Below are positions 8,298 to 17,423 of a DNA stretch of 64,000 bases, piece by piece (the stretch's first letter is position 1; the number at the start of each line of letters is the position of its first letter). A program made the position numbers and the translations under genes. Source of the stretch: Dorea_A amylophila (GTDB taxonomy: Bacteria > Bacillota > Clostridia > Lachnospirales > Lachnospiraceae). The stretch spans positions 116,784 through 180,783 of the forward strand of contig NZ_JAOQJW010000004.1 in assembly GCF_025567265.1 (NCBI RefSeq), read 5' to 3'. The notes beneath the pieces were generated by a model, which saw nothing but the letters and a program-made list of their open reading frames with translations, was not told the DNA's origin and ran no database searches.

Positions 8298-10136
8298 CTA
8301 TTCTACTGTTACACTCTTTGCAAGGTTTCTCGGTTTATCTACATCCAGACCTTTTGCTACTGATACATAATATCCAAGTAACTGAAGCGGAATAACTGCA
8401 AGTGATGTTGCAAAATGAGGGTCTGTCTTTGGAATGTATACAGAAAAATCTGCGTTTTCTTCAATATTATAATGTCCAAATGTTGTAAGTCCCATCAGAT
8501 ATGCGCCACGGCTCTTACACTCTACCATGTTGCTCAGTGTCTTTTCATATAATTCCGGCTGTGTCAGTACTCCGATAACCAGTGTACCCTCTTCAATCAG
8601 GGAAATCGTTCCGTGCTTCAATTCTCCTGCTGCATATGCCTCCGAATGAATATAGCTGATTTCTTTCATCTTAAGGCTTCCCTCAAGGGAAATCGCATAA
8701 TCAATTCCACGACCGATAAAGAAAATGTCTTTCGCATTCACCTGTTTGGATGCAAACCACTGAAGTCTCTCTTTATCCTCGATAATTCTTTGAATTTTCT
8801 CCGGAATGCTCTGAAGTTCTTCAATATATCCGGCATACTGTTCTTCTGTAATCTGTCCTCTGATCTTTGCAAACTGAATTGCAAGCGTATAAGCTGCGAT
8901 CAACTGTGTGCTGTATGCTTTTGTTGTCGCAACTGCAATCTCCGGTCCTGCCAGTGTATAGTATACATTGTCTGCCTCTCTGGCAATAGAAGAACCGATT
9001 ACATTCACGATACCAAGTGTCTTTACTCCCTGTTTCTTTGATTCTCTGAGTGCTGCCAGACTGTCTGCGGTCTCTCCTGACTGGCTGATAATGACTACCA
9101 GTCCTTTCGGATCAAGAATCGGATTGCGATAGCGGAATTCTGATGCAAGTTCTACACGTACCGGAATTCTTGCCAGATCTTCCATGACATACTGTGCTGC
9201 CACTCCGACATGATATGCCGATCCACATGCTACGATATAAATCTGGCTGATCTCTTTGATCTCTTCTTCCGAAAGTCCGACCTCTGAAAGATCAATCATT
9301 CCGTCTTTTATAACAGAATTCAGTGTATCTGAAACTGCCTTTGGCTGCTCATGTATTTCCTTGATCATGAAATGCTCATATCCTGATTTTTCTGCTGCCT
9401 CTGCGTCCCATTCAACCGTCTTTAATTCTTTTTCAATCTCTTCTCCATCCAGGTTATAGAATGTAATCTCACCTTTACGGACACGTGCCATCTCCTGGTT
9501 ACCGATATAGTATACATCTCTCGTATATTTCAGAATTGCAGGAACATCGGAACCAATATAGGATTCTCCGTTCGCAACTCCAAGGATCATCGGACTGTCC
9601 TTTCTTGCTACGTAGATTTCTTCCGGATAATCCCTGAACATAATTGCCAGTGCGTAGGAGCCTCTGATCCGTACCAGCGCATGATTGATCGCATCTACCG
9701 GAGTCCCCTCATATTTTTTATAATAATAATCGATCAGTTTTACTGCTACTTCCGTGTCTGTCTCAGAATAGAATGTATACCCTTTACGGACAAGTTTATC
9801 CTTTAATTCCTGATAGTTTTCAATAATACCATTATGAACAGCCACAACATTTCCATCATCACTTGCATGAGGATGTGCATTATTCTCAGATGGTTCTCCA
9901 TGTGTTGCCCATCTTGTATGACCGATACCGCAGGTTCCTTTTACGGATTCACCATCATTCGTCTTCTCAGCAAGAACTTTCAGTCTGCCTTTTGCCTTAA
10001 TGATCTCTGCATCTGCACTGCCGTCACGTATAGCAATTCCTGCAGAGTCGTAACCACGATATTCCAGTTTTGACAAACCATCCAACAAGATCGGTGCTGC
10101 CTGGTGTTCACCTGTAAATCCTACAATTCCACACAT
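8298..10136 (-). CDS. glmS: Glutamine--fructose-6-phosphate aminotransferase (isomerizing)
   Basis: Makes glucosamine-6-phosphate from fructose-6-phosphate and glutamine, the first step to UDP-GlcNAc. Full length at 612 residues: an N-terminal class II glutaminase domain with nucleophile Cys2 (MCGIVGFTG) and YRGYDSAG, then two SIS domains (about residues 290-430 and 460-600; IISQSGETADSL is the sugar-phosphate loop) and the C-terminal KSVTVE. It lies 89 bp downstream of glmM. That gap is too short for, and contains no trace of, the glmS ribozyme common in Firmicutes. Confidence 0.97.
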   Translation of the reverse strand: MCGIVGFTGEHQAAPILLDGLSKLEYRGYDSAGIAIRDGSADAEIIKAKGRLKVLAEKTNDGESVKGTCGIGHTRWATHGEPSENNAHPHASDDGNVVAVHNGIIENYQELKDKLVRKGYTFYSETDTEVAVKLIDYYYKKYEGTPVDAINHALVRIRGSYALAIMFRDYPEEIYVARKDSPMILGVANGESYIGSDVPAILKYTRDVYYIGNQEMARVRKGEITFYNLDGEEIEKELKTVEWDAEAAEKSGYEHFMIKEIHEQPKAVSDTLNSVIKDGMIDLSEVGLSEEEIKEISQIYIVACGSAYHVGVAAQYVMEDLARIPVRVELASEFRYRNPILDPKGLVVIISQSGETADSLAALRESKKQGVKTLGIVNVIGSSIAREADNVYYTLAGPEIAVATTKAYSTQLIAAYTLAIQFAKIRGQITEEQYAGYIEELQSIPEKIQRIIEDKERLQWFASKQVNAKDIFFIGRGIDYAISLEGSLKMKEISYIHSEAYAAGELKHGTISLIEEGTLVIGVLTQPELYEKTLSNMVECKSRGAYLMGLTTFGHYNIEENADFSVYIPKTDPHFATSLAVIPLQLLGYYVSVAKGLDVDKPRNLAKSVTVE

Positions 10137-10225
10137 AATTCGTTTTTTCTCCCTGTATTATTCTTAATATAATCTATTCCATTTCTGGTATTTATGTATC
10201 TTATCTCCGCCTCAGGTCCGCTGCT

Positions 10226-11614
10226 TTAGCCGATCACATATCCTTTTTTCTTAACGACATCTACAACCTGATCTACATATTTTTTACAGATTTCTTCTGT
10301 CTCTGCTTCTACCATAACTCTGAGAAGTGGTTCTGTTCCGGATTCCCGCACAAGGATACGTCCGGTATCTCCAAGGGCTTCTGTTACTGCCCGTACCGCG
10401 CTCTGTACATCCGCATCGTCCTGCGCTGCTTTCTTATCTGTCACACGTACATTCTCCAGAACCTGTGGATAAATATGAAGCCCTTCCATGAGTTCACTCA
10501 TTTTCTTCTTTCTTGCCATCATAACTTCCATCATCTTAAGACTGGTAAGGATACCGTCTCCTGTGGAAGCATATTTTGAGAAAATAATATGGCCGGACTG
10601 TTCTCCTCCGAGAATGCATCCATTGTTTGTCATATATTCGTATACATATTTGTCTCCGACTGCAGTCTTTGCATAATCAATCCCTGCCTCATCGAACGCT
10701 TTGTATAATCCAAAATTAGACATAACTGTTGTAACAACCGTATTGTTTTCCAGTTTGCCACGTTCTTTCATATATTTTCCATAAATATAAAGAATCGCAT
10801 CTCCATCTATCAGATTCCCTTTTTCATCTACACAGAGACATCTGTCAGCATCTCCGTCATATGCAAATCCAACATCCAGACCATTCTCGGCAACAAATTT
10901 CTGCAGGCCGCCGATGTGCGTAGATCCTGCATTGTTATTGATATTCGTTCCGTCCGGCTCTGCATTGATCACATATGTCTTGGCTCCAAGTGCATCAAAT
11001 ACAGACTTTGCCAGATTCCATGAACTTCCGTTCGCACAATCCAGTCCGACTTTCACACCCTTGAAAGAATAAAGTCCAAGTGAAATCAGATATCCGATGT
11101 AACGGTTTCTTCCTGATACATAGTCTACCGTACGTCCGATCTTAGATGTATGTGCAAATGGAATCTCCTCATACTTTTCCCCAAATACTTCCAGTTTGCC
11201 ATCCAGATAGTCTTCTACCAGTGCGATCGTTCCCTCATCCATCTTCTCGCCATTACCGTTGATCAGTTTGATTCCGTTGTCATAATACGGATTATGACTT
11301 GCAGAGATCATGATCCCGCAATCAAATTCATCCGTTCTTGCCACATAAGCAACAGATGGTGTTGTTGTAACATGAAGCAGGTAAGCATCTGCTCCCGATG
11401 CAACAAGTCCACCTACCAATGTATATTCGAACATGTAGCTGGAACGTCTCGTATCCTTTCCAATTACAATACGTGCCGGTGTATCATCACCATTCTGACG
11501 TTTTATTTCTCCATAGTACCATCCGAGAAATCTTCCGATCTTGTACGCATGATCTGCTGTTAAGTTATTATTGGCTTCGCCACGGAAACCATCTGTTCCG
11601 AAATATCTTCCCAT
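10226..11614 (-). CDS. glmM: Phosphoglucosamine mutase
   Basis: Converts glucosamine-6-phosphate to glucosamine-1-phosphate. 462 residues, slightly longer than the usual 445-450. The four-domain alpha-D-phosphohexomutase layout is visible: GTDGFRG at the N-terminus, the active-site phosphoserine loop ISASHNP (about residue 104), the metal loop YDGDADRC and the phosphate-binding RESGTEPLLRVMVEA near the end. Its place just upstream of glmS, with which it shares a promoter, supports GlmM over a general phosphomannomutase. Confidence 0.93.
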   Translation of the reverse strand: MGRYFGTDGFRGEANNNLTADHAYKIGRFLGWYYGEIKRQNGDDTPARIVIGKDTRRSSYMFEYTLVGGLVASGADAYLLHVTTTPSVAYVARTDEFDCGIMISASHNPYYDNGIKLINGNGEKMDEGTIALVEDYLDGKLEVFGEKYEEIPFAHTSKIGRTVDYVSGRNRYIGYLISLGLYSFKGVKVGLDCANGSSWNLAKSVFDALGAKTYVINAEPDGTNINNNAGSTHIGGLQKFVAENGLDVGFAYDGDADRCLCVDEKGNLIDGDAILYIYGKYMKERGKLENNTVVTTVMSNFGLYKAFDEAGIDYAKTAVGDKYVYEYMTNNGCILGGEQSGHIIFSKYASTGDGILTSLKMMEVMMARKKKMSELMEGLHIYPQVLENVRVTDKKAAQDDADVQSAVRAVTEALGDTGRILVRESGTEPLLRVMVEAETEEICKKYVDQVVDVVKKKGYVIG

Positions 11615-11667
11615 ATCTATTCTCCTAAAATAATATATCGTCTATCTTTTACAAAGCAACTGCCCCC

Positions 11668-11696
11668 ATTATAGTTGGTATTAGACTCAAGTTCAA
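11668..11696 (-). promoter_or_regulatory. Promoter of glmM-glmS
   Basis: TTGAAC (11691-11696) and TATAAT (11668-11673), 17-bp spacer, minus strand, about 50 bp ahead of glmM. Confidence 0.85.
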
Positions 11697-11707
11697 GCAA
11701 AAATAGC

Positions 11708-11757
11708 AAAAAAGTATGCATATGTGCAAAGACAATTGCTTCTATGCATACTTTTTT
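11708..11757 (-). terminator. Terminator of glf (bidirectional shape)
   Basis: Inverted repeat AAAAAAGTATGCATA / TATGCATACTTTTTT with a 20-nt loop, starting five bases after the glf stop codon. A/T runs flank both sides. Confidence 0.85.
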
Positions 11758-11762
11758 CATTA

Positions 11763-12893
11763 TTACCCAGTTATAATTCCAAGTTCCTTTTCACAGAGTT
11801 CTAACGCTGATGCTATGACAGCATCCATATCATAATATTTATATTCCCCTAGACGGCCTCCGAAGATCACGTTCTCTTCTTTTTCCGCTAATTTTTTGTA
11901 TTCTGCGTACAATGCTCCATTTTTTTCATCATTGACCGGATAATATGGTTCGTCACCCAATTTCCATTCAGAGCTGTATTCCCGGCTGATCACAGTCTTT
12001 GGAATATCATTTCCTTCTGAATCCTTTCCAAATTCGAACCACTTATGCTCGATGATACGTGTCCAAGGCGTCTCTCTGTCTGTGTAGTTTACAGCTGCAT
12101 TCCCCTGGAAATTCGGCTTATCTAAAAGTTCCGTCTCAAATCTTACAGAGCGGTACTCCAACGTTCCGAGTTTATATTCAAAATAAGCATCGATCGGTCC
12201 TGTATAAACTACTTTTTCTGCCAGCGCATCTAATTCCTCTTTATGCTCCAGATATTCTGTGTTCAGACGGATCTCTATGCCATCCAGAAGATTCTCTACC
12301 ATCTTCGTGTACCCTCCCACAGGAATTCCCTGATACATTGCATTGAAATAATTATTGTCGAATGTCAGACGCACCGGAAGTCTCTTGATAATAAATGCCG
12401 GAAGTTCTGTGCAGTCACGTCCCCACTGCTTCTCTGTATAACCCTTGATCAATTTCTCATAGATATCTCTTCCAACCAGTGAAACTGCCTGTTCTTCCAG
12501 ATTCTTTGGCTCTCCCGTAATTTCCTTTCTCTGCTCTTCTATCTTCGCTTCTGCTTCTTCCGGTGTCACCACTCCCCACATCTTGTTAAATGTATACATA
12601 TTAAAAGGAAGTGAATATAACTCACCCTTATAATTCGCTACCGGTGAATTCGTAAATCTGTTAAACTCCGCAAACTGCGTAATATAATTCCATACTTTCT
12701 TATTATTTGTATGAAAAATATGTGCACCATACTTATGTACATGAATTTTTTCTACATCCTCTGTATATACATTTCCCGCAATATTCGGACGTTTATCAAT
12801 TACCAGAACAGATTTCCCCGCTTTTTTTGCTTCACGGGCAAACACTGCCCCATATAATCCTGACCCGACTACTAAATAATCATATTTTTTCAT
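11763..12893 (-). CDS. glf: UDP-galactopyranose mutase
   Basis: FAD-dependent enzyme that interconverts UDP-galactopyranose and UDP-galactofuranose for cell-surface glycans. 376 residues, normal length. The dinucleotide fold GSGLYGAVFAREA is at the N-terminus; KYGAHIFHT and GYTEKQWG are typical of the family, and RPNIAGNVY is the GGN-type flavin loop with Ala in place of the first Gly. It is a single-gene unit ending in a strong terminator. No glycosyltransferase cluster lies next to it, which is common for glf in gut Firmicutes. Confidence 0.95.
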   Translation of the reverse strand: MKKYDYLVVGSGLYGAVFAREAKKAGKSVLVIDKRPNIAGNVYTEDVEKIHVHKYGAHIFHTNNKKVWNYITQFAEFNRFTNSPVANYKGELYSLPFNMYTFNKMWGVVTPEEAEAKIEEQRKEITGEPKNLEEQAVSLVGRDIYEKLIKGYTEKQWGRDCTELPAFIIKRLPVRLTFDNNYFNAMYQGIPVGGYTKMVENLLDGIEIRLNTEYLEHKEELDALAEKVVYTGPIDAYFEYKLGTLEYRSVRFETELLDKPNFQGNAAVNYTDRETPWTRIIEHKWFEFGKDSEGNDIPKTVISREYSSEWKLGDEPYYPVNDEKNGALYAEYKKLAEKEENVIFGGRLGEYKYYDMDAVIASALELCEKELGIITG

Positions 12894-13027
12894 CTTACAT
12901 ACCTCTTTTTATTTTCTGATACCTGTCACAATCTATCTGGTAGTGTTATTCTATCATATCCTTGTATTCCCGAAAAGACATTCTTCGTTTCCCTTGCTTT
13001 ATTCCACTTTATCACGTTACCAAAAGA

Positions 13028-13056
13028 TTGCATTTCTTTATCAGACATATTATACT
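13028..13056 (+). promoter_or_regulatory. Promoter of iorAB-paaK
   Basis: TTGCAT (13028-13033) and TATACT (13051-13056), 17-bp spacer. A 10-bp palindrome ACGAATTCGT (13066-13075) lies at the predicted transcript start. Confidence 0.8.
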
Positions 13057-13096
13057 ATTTAAATAACGAATTCGTACAATTAGAGGTGATATGATT

Positions 13097-14920
13097 ATGC
13101 ATAAAGAATTTTTAATGGGAAATGCAGCAATTGCCCTCGGTGCAGTTGCTGCCGGAGTTAATGTCGTAGCCGGTTATCCCGGAACCCCTTCTACGGAAGT
13201 TCTGGAAACTATAGCAAAACACCGGCCGGATGATGTGTATGTGGAATGGTCCGTGAACGAAAAAGCTGCCATGGAACTGGCTGCCGGAGCTTCTTATGCC
13301 GGTGCAAGATCCATGGTAACCATGAAGCAGGTCGGATTAAATGTTGCTTCCGATCCGCTGATGAGTCTCGAGTACGTCGGGATCAAAGGCGGAATGGTCA
13401 TTCTCGTAGCAGATGATCCGGGTCCGATTTCTTCTCAGACAGAGCAGGATACCAGACATTTTTCCAGATTTTCCAAGCTGCCTTGCTTTGACCCATCTTC
13501 GGCACAGGAAGCTTATGAGATGATCCAGGAAGCTTTTGAATATTCAGAAAAATACGGTACTCCGGTATTCTTACGTCCAACCACACGTGTCTGTCATGGC
13601 TACGCGTCTATCATGGTAAAAGATGAGACAGAATATACCCACCACCAGCCGGAAGGTTTTATCAAAGATTCCAAACGCTGGGTTATCTTTCCTAGATTAT
13701 CTTTCATGAATCACAAAAAAATCGAAGCACGTAACCAGGAATTATCCGATATCTTTTCTTCTTATGAGAAAAATACGATTCATCCATCCTGCGATGCTTT
13801 CAAGGATTCAAAAAAAGGAATCGCCACCGGAGGGATCAGCTATACCTACACGATGGAAACATTAAAAAAGACCGGTATGGTAAAGACTTTAAAAATTGCC
13901 ACGCCTCATCCATTTCCGGAAAAATTAGCAGTAGATTTCCTTTCTGGACTTGATGAAGTTCTCTGCCTGGAAGAACTTGATCCGGTCATCGAACGTGAGC
14001 TGATCTATATATGCGGAAAATATCATCTTCCAACCAGAATTAACGGAAAACTCAGTGGTCATACTGCCTGTGCCGGAGAAAACACCCGTGACACTATAAC
14101 TACCTATATTAATACATTTCTTGGTCTTACCTCCCCTGTCACCACTGATTTTCCGGAACCGCCGGCACTGCCGGTCCGCCCGCCGGTACTTTGCGCCGGA
14201 TGTCCTCACAGAGCTTCTTTCTACGCCGTAAAAAAAGCTATGAAAGGAAAGAAAACCGTTTTCTGCGGGGATATCGGATGTTATACGCTCGGAAATGCCC
14301 TTCCTCTCGATATGGTTGATACCTGTCTGTGCATGGGTGCCGGATTGAATATTGCACAAGGTATCGAAAAAGTGGAACCTGACACCACATGCTTTGCGTT
14401 TGTCGGAGACTCGACCTTCTTCGCCTCTGCGATCACAGGTGTTGTCAATGCCGTGTACAATCAGGCGAATATGATACTGATCGTTCTGGACAACTCTACC
14501 ACAGCCATGACCGGACATCAGCCACACCCTGGAACCGGCCGCACAGTGATGGGGGAGATCGTGCAAAAGATTAATATCGAACAAGTCCTCCGCGGAATCG
14601 GCGTTACAGATGTTAAGACTGTAAATCCGCTGGATCTGAACTCATCTGTAGCATGCGTCCGGGAAATGGCTGATAAGACAGGTGTAAAAGCTATTATATT
14701 CAAATCACCATGTATAGCCATCACCAAGCCGGCGTTTTCTCTTCATATAGATGCCGAAAAATGTATCGGATGTAAAAAATGTATCCGTGAACTTGGATGC
14801 CCTGCCATTGTACTTGACAACGGTAATGTCTGCATTGATGATACGATGTGTACCGGCTGCGGATTATGCAGTCAGGTATGCCCTGCAGCTGCTATTATAG
14901 GAGGTAAAAAACATGAATAA
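13097..14920 (+). CDS. iorA: Indolepyruvate:ferredoxin oxidoreductase, alpha subunit
   Basis: Large subunit of the TPP enzyme that oxidatively decarboxylates aryl-2-oxoacids (from Trp, Phe, Tyr) to aryl-acetyl-CoA and reduces ferredoxin. About 607 residues. N-terminal pyruvate:ferredoxin oxidoreductase-like domain with GYPGTPSTE; TPP-binding domain with CAGCPHR, GDIGCYTLG and GDSTFF; C-terminal two-cluster ferredoxin domain, CIGCKKCIRELGCP and CTGCGLCSQVCP. An ATG two codons upstream is possible, but AGAGGTG is better spaced for the start used here. Overlaps iorB by 8 bp. Confidence 0.95.
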   Translation: MHKEFLMGNAAIALGAVAAGVNVVAGYPGTPSTEVLETIAKHRPDDVYVEWSVNEKAAMELAAGASYAGARSMVTMKQVGLNVASDPLMSLEYVGIKGGMVILVADDPGPISSQTEQDTRHFSRFSKLPCFDPSSAQEAYEMIQEAFEYSEKYGTPVFLRPTTRVCHGYASIMVKDETEYTHHQPEGFIKDSKRWVIFPRLSFMNHKKIEARNQELSDIFSSYEKNTIHPSCDAFKDSKKGIATGGISYTYTMETLKKTGMVKTLKIATPHPFPEKLAVDFLSGLDEVLCLEELDPVIERELIYICGKYHLPTRINGKLSGHTACAGENTRDTITTYINTFLGLTSPVTTDFPEPPALPVRPPVLCAGCPHRASFYAVKKAMKGKKTVFCGDIGCYTLGNALPLDMVDTCLCMGAGLNIAQGIEKVEPDTTCFAFVGDSTFFASAITGVVNAVYNQANMILIVLDNSTTAMTGHQPHPGTGRTVMGEIVQKINIEQVLRGIGVTDVKTVNPLDLNSSVACVREMADKTGVKAIIFKSPCIAITKPAFSLHIDAEKCIGCKKCIRELGCPAIVLDNGNVCIDDTMCTGCGLCSQVCPAAAIIGGKKHE

Positions 14921-15491
14921 TCAAAAAAACATTGTCCTGTGCGGCGTCGGCGGTCAGGGAACCGTCCTCGCTTCCAAACTTCTTGCCGCAGCAGCTATGA
15001 GTAAAGATATTCCTGTCATGAGTGCCGAGACCATCGGTATGGCTCAGCGTGGTGGTAGTGTATTCAGTCATCTTCGTATGGGTGATAATCTCTATTCGCC
15101 AATGATTGAAACAGGAACTGCCGACCTGATCATCGGCTTCGAACCAGGTGAGACAGTCCGTATGCTTCCCTATCTCAAAGACCACGGACATATTGTTGTC
15201 AGCACCCGAGCTGTAAAACCAGTTACTGCTACCTTAAGCGGATCAGATTATGATGCACCTCAGATGCTTGAATATCTAAAAGCGGCTGTTCCTAATCTGA
15301 CTCTTGTAAATGCAGATCAGGCATGTGCAGACATTGATTCTTCCAAAGTACTGAACATGGTGCTTCTTGGCGCAGCCATACGGACCGGAGTACTGGACTT
15401 TACAATCTCTGAAATTGAAGACATTATGAAATATACACTTCCCGAGAAATTCCATGAAATGAATCTCCGGGCATTAAACTATAACATATAA
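14913..15491 (+). CDS. iorB: Indolepyruvate:ferredoxin oxidoreductase, beta subunit
   Basis: Gamma-type subunit of the oxidoreductase, 192 residues, matching the family length. GVGGQGTVLASKLLAAAA is the start typical of these subunits, and AETIGMAQRGGSVFSHLR is the conserved stretch contacting the alpha subunit. Its start codon lies within the end of iorA behind GGAGGT, so the two are translationally coupled, as expected for a stoichiometric complex. Confidence 0.94.
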   Translation: MNNQKNIVLCGVGGQGTVLASKLLAAAAMSKDIPVMSAETIGMAQRGGSVFSHLRMGDNLYSPMIETGTADLIIGFEPGETVRMLPYLKDHGHIVVSTRAVKPVTATLSGSDYDAPQMLEYLKAAVPNLTLVNADQACADIDSSKVLNMVLLGAAIRTGVLDFTISEIEDIMKYTLPEKFHEMNLRALNYNI

Positions 15492-15515
15492 CAAAGAAAG
15501 GCAGGAACACGACAT

Positions 15516-16751
15516 ATGCAGATTACAGAGACACAAATCGCACAGGTAAATAATCAGATACAGGCGCTCCTGAAAGCGGAAAGTTTCTATGGAAAGAAAT
15601 TAGAAGAAGCCGGTGTTACCAGTATACAGTCAGCGGAAGATTTTCAAAAGCTTCCGTTTTCTGAGAAAAATGATTTAAGAAATGCTTATCCTCTTGGTCT
15701 GATGACCGCACCGGAAGAAAAGATTGTCCGAATCCACTCTTCTTCCGGTACCACCGGACTGCCGGTCATCATTCCATATACTCAGAAAGATGTAGACGAC
15801 TGGGCAATCATGTTTCAACGCTGCTATGAATTGGCCGGTCTTACAAATCTGGACCGTATCCAGATCACACCCGGATACGGACTCTGGACTGCCGGAATCG
15901 GATTTCAGGCAGGTGCCGAAAGATTAGGAAGCATGGTTATTCCTATGGGACCCGGAAACACCGACAAACAGCTTCAGATGATGATGGATATGAAAACAAC
16001 CGTTCTCGGTTCTACTTCCTCTTACGCCCTGCTTCTTGCAGAAGAAATCCAAAAAAGAGGAATCAAAGACAAGATCCATCTGAAGAAAGGAATCATTGGT
16101 TCTGAACGCTGGGGTGAAAAAATGCGCCGGCGTATCACGGAAGAACTTGGAATTGAACTCTATGATATCTATGGCCTGACGGAAATCTATGGACCGGGAA
16201 TCGGAATCAGCTGTTCCTATGACTGTGGTATGCACTACTGGGATGATTATATTTACATTGAGATCATCGACCCTGTAACCGGTGAGGTACTTCCGGACGG
16301 AGAACTCGGAGAAATCGTCATTACCACCCTGGTCAAAGAAGGAGCACCTCTTATCCGCTACCGCACACATGATCTTTCCCGCATCATTCCGGGAGAATGT
16401 CCTTGCGGAAGCAGATTCCCACGGCTCGATACTATTATGGGACGTACCGATGATATGATGAAGATCAAGGGTGTAAATGTGTTCCCAGCTCAGATTGAGG
16501 AAATCTTAAAAGGATTTTCTGAAGTATCCAGTGAATATCAGATCCGCATTTCTCATCTTGACGGAAAAGACACCATGCGAATCTATGTTGAAACAAATGG
16601 AACGGTTGACTTCCTTGATCTTGCCAAACGAATCGCAGCTACCGTCAAAAGCCGCATAGGCTTTACACCGTTAGTTAAAGTTGTTGAAATCGGATTATTA
16701 CCTCGAAGCGAAAAGAAGACAAAACGTGTCATCGATGAGCGTTATGAATAA
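15516..16751 (+). CDS. paaK: Phenylacetate--CoA ligase family (AMP-forming)
   Basis: Adenylate-forming ligase, 411 residues, close to the PaaK length. The P-loop SSSGTTGLPV, the A5 motif YGLTEIYGPG and the C-terminal GRTDDMMKIKGVN with a distal catalytic Lys region (SEKKTKRV) are visible. Because it is the third gene of iorA-iorB-paaK, it probably works on arylacetates, either making the CoA ester or, run backwards, making ATP from the aryl-acetyl-CoA formed by IorAB. The direction is inferred; the family is clear. Confidence 0.9.
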   Translation: MQITETQIAQVNNQIQALLKAESFYGKKLEEAGVTSIQSAEDFQKLPFSEKNDLRNAYPLGLMTAPEEKIVRIHSSSGTTGLPVIIPYTQKDVDDWAIMFQRCYELAGLTNLDRIQITPGYGLWTAGIGFQAGAERLGSMVIPMGPGNTDKQLQMMMDMKTTVLGSTSSYALLLAEEIQKRGIKDKIHLKKGIIGSERWGEKMRRRITEELGIELYDIYGLTEIYGPGIGISCSYDCGMHYWDDYIYIEIIDPVTGEVLPDGELGEIVITTLVKEGAPLIRYRTHDLSRIIPGECPCGSRFPRLDTIMGRTDDMMKIKGVNVFPAQIEEILKGFSEVSSEYQIRISHLDGKDTMRIYVETNGTVDFLDLAKRIAATVKSRIGFTPLVKVVEIGLLPRSEKKTKRVIDERYE

Positions 16752-16770
16752 TTAGTGATATATTATAAAT

Positions 16771-16808
16771 GGTGTTGTAAGATCTATATTTCTTACAACA
16801 CCATTTTT
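16771..16808 (+). terminator. Terminator of iorAB-paaK
   Basis: Perfect 12-bp stem GGTGTTGTAAGA / TCTTACAACACC, 8-nt loop, then ATTTTTAT. It also lies just after the convergent HD gene. Confidence 0.88.
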
Positions 16809-16816
16809 ATACTTTG

Positions 16817-17395
16817 TTATAATCCTAATTCATCAGAGATCGCACACATTTCTTCCAATCCGATATCAATCAGATCCTCCAGCATCAGCCCTGTAAATTC
16901 AATACTTTCCATATAATCACGATTGGCACCTTTCGCAAATCGTGCTTCATTAAAACGTTTTATAACAGACTTTCTTTTTACACTTGCAATCTTTTTATCC
17001 GGGTAAATCTGCGCAACCGCTTTTAAGAAACCACTCATTGGATCTGCCGCCAGAAGTGCATATTGGATTTTTGTTTTCGCTTTCACGCCACTTTTCGGAT
17101 TATGTGCACAAATCGCTCCAAATAATACAGGATCATCAATCCCTTCTTTTTTTAAGATTTCTACCGATGTCGGTCCGTGTACACTTAAGTCATGCTCCCA
17201 GTCACATTGCTCTTCATCCAGATCATGCAGCAATCCTGCAATTCCCCAATATTCCACCTCGTCCGGCGCAAGACGTTTGGCCAATCCCTTCATAATAGCC
17301 TCAACTGCCAGAGAATGGGTAATATAATTCTCACCTTTCATGTATTTTGTTAAGATTTCATACGCCTGATCTCTTGTCATCTGCATTTTCTCCAT
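16817..17395 (-). CDS. HD-domain phosphohydrolase of unknown substrate
   Basis: About 190 residues with an HD fold: THSLAVEAIM supplies the first His, LLHDLDEEQ the His-Asp pair and AICAHNPKSG a further His. Members are usually metal-dependent phosphohydrolases. The start is uncertain: the reading frame extends to 17440, overlapping the upstream peptidase gene, and ATGs occur at 17395, 17386 and 17380; a GGAG inside the first of these suits the last one. It follows the M24 peptidase by about 30 bp and is likely co-transcribed. Function unknown. Confidence 0.75.
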   Translation of the reverse strand: MEKMQMTRDQAYEILTKYMKGENYITHSLAVEAIMKGLAKRLAPDEVEYWGIAGLLHDLDEEQCDWEHDLSVHGPTSVEILKKEGIDDPVLFGAICAHNPKSGVKAKTKIQYALLAADPMSGFLKAVAQIYPDKKIASVKRKSVIKRFNEARFAKGANRDYMESIEFTGLMLEDLIDIGLEEMCAISDELGL

Positions 17396-17423
17396 TTCTG
17401 TACGAAATATGTATTCTGATATT

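Noticed and set aside
10137..10225. Possible glmS ribozyme before glmS
   Set aside because: The gap is 89 bp and lacks the ribozyme core sequences; no cleavage-site context is visible.
13925..14584. Long antisense frames within iorA
   Set aside because: They are shadows of a well-conserved gene with intact motifs and have no start signals.
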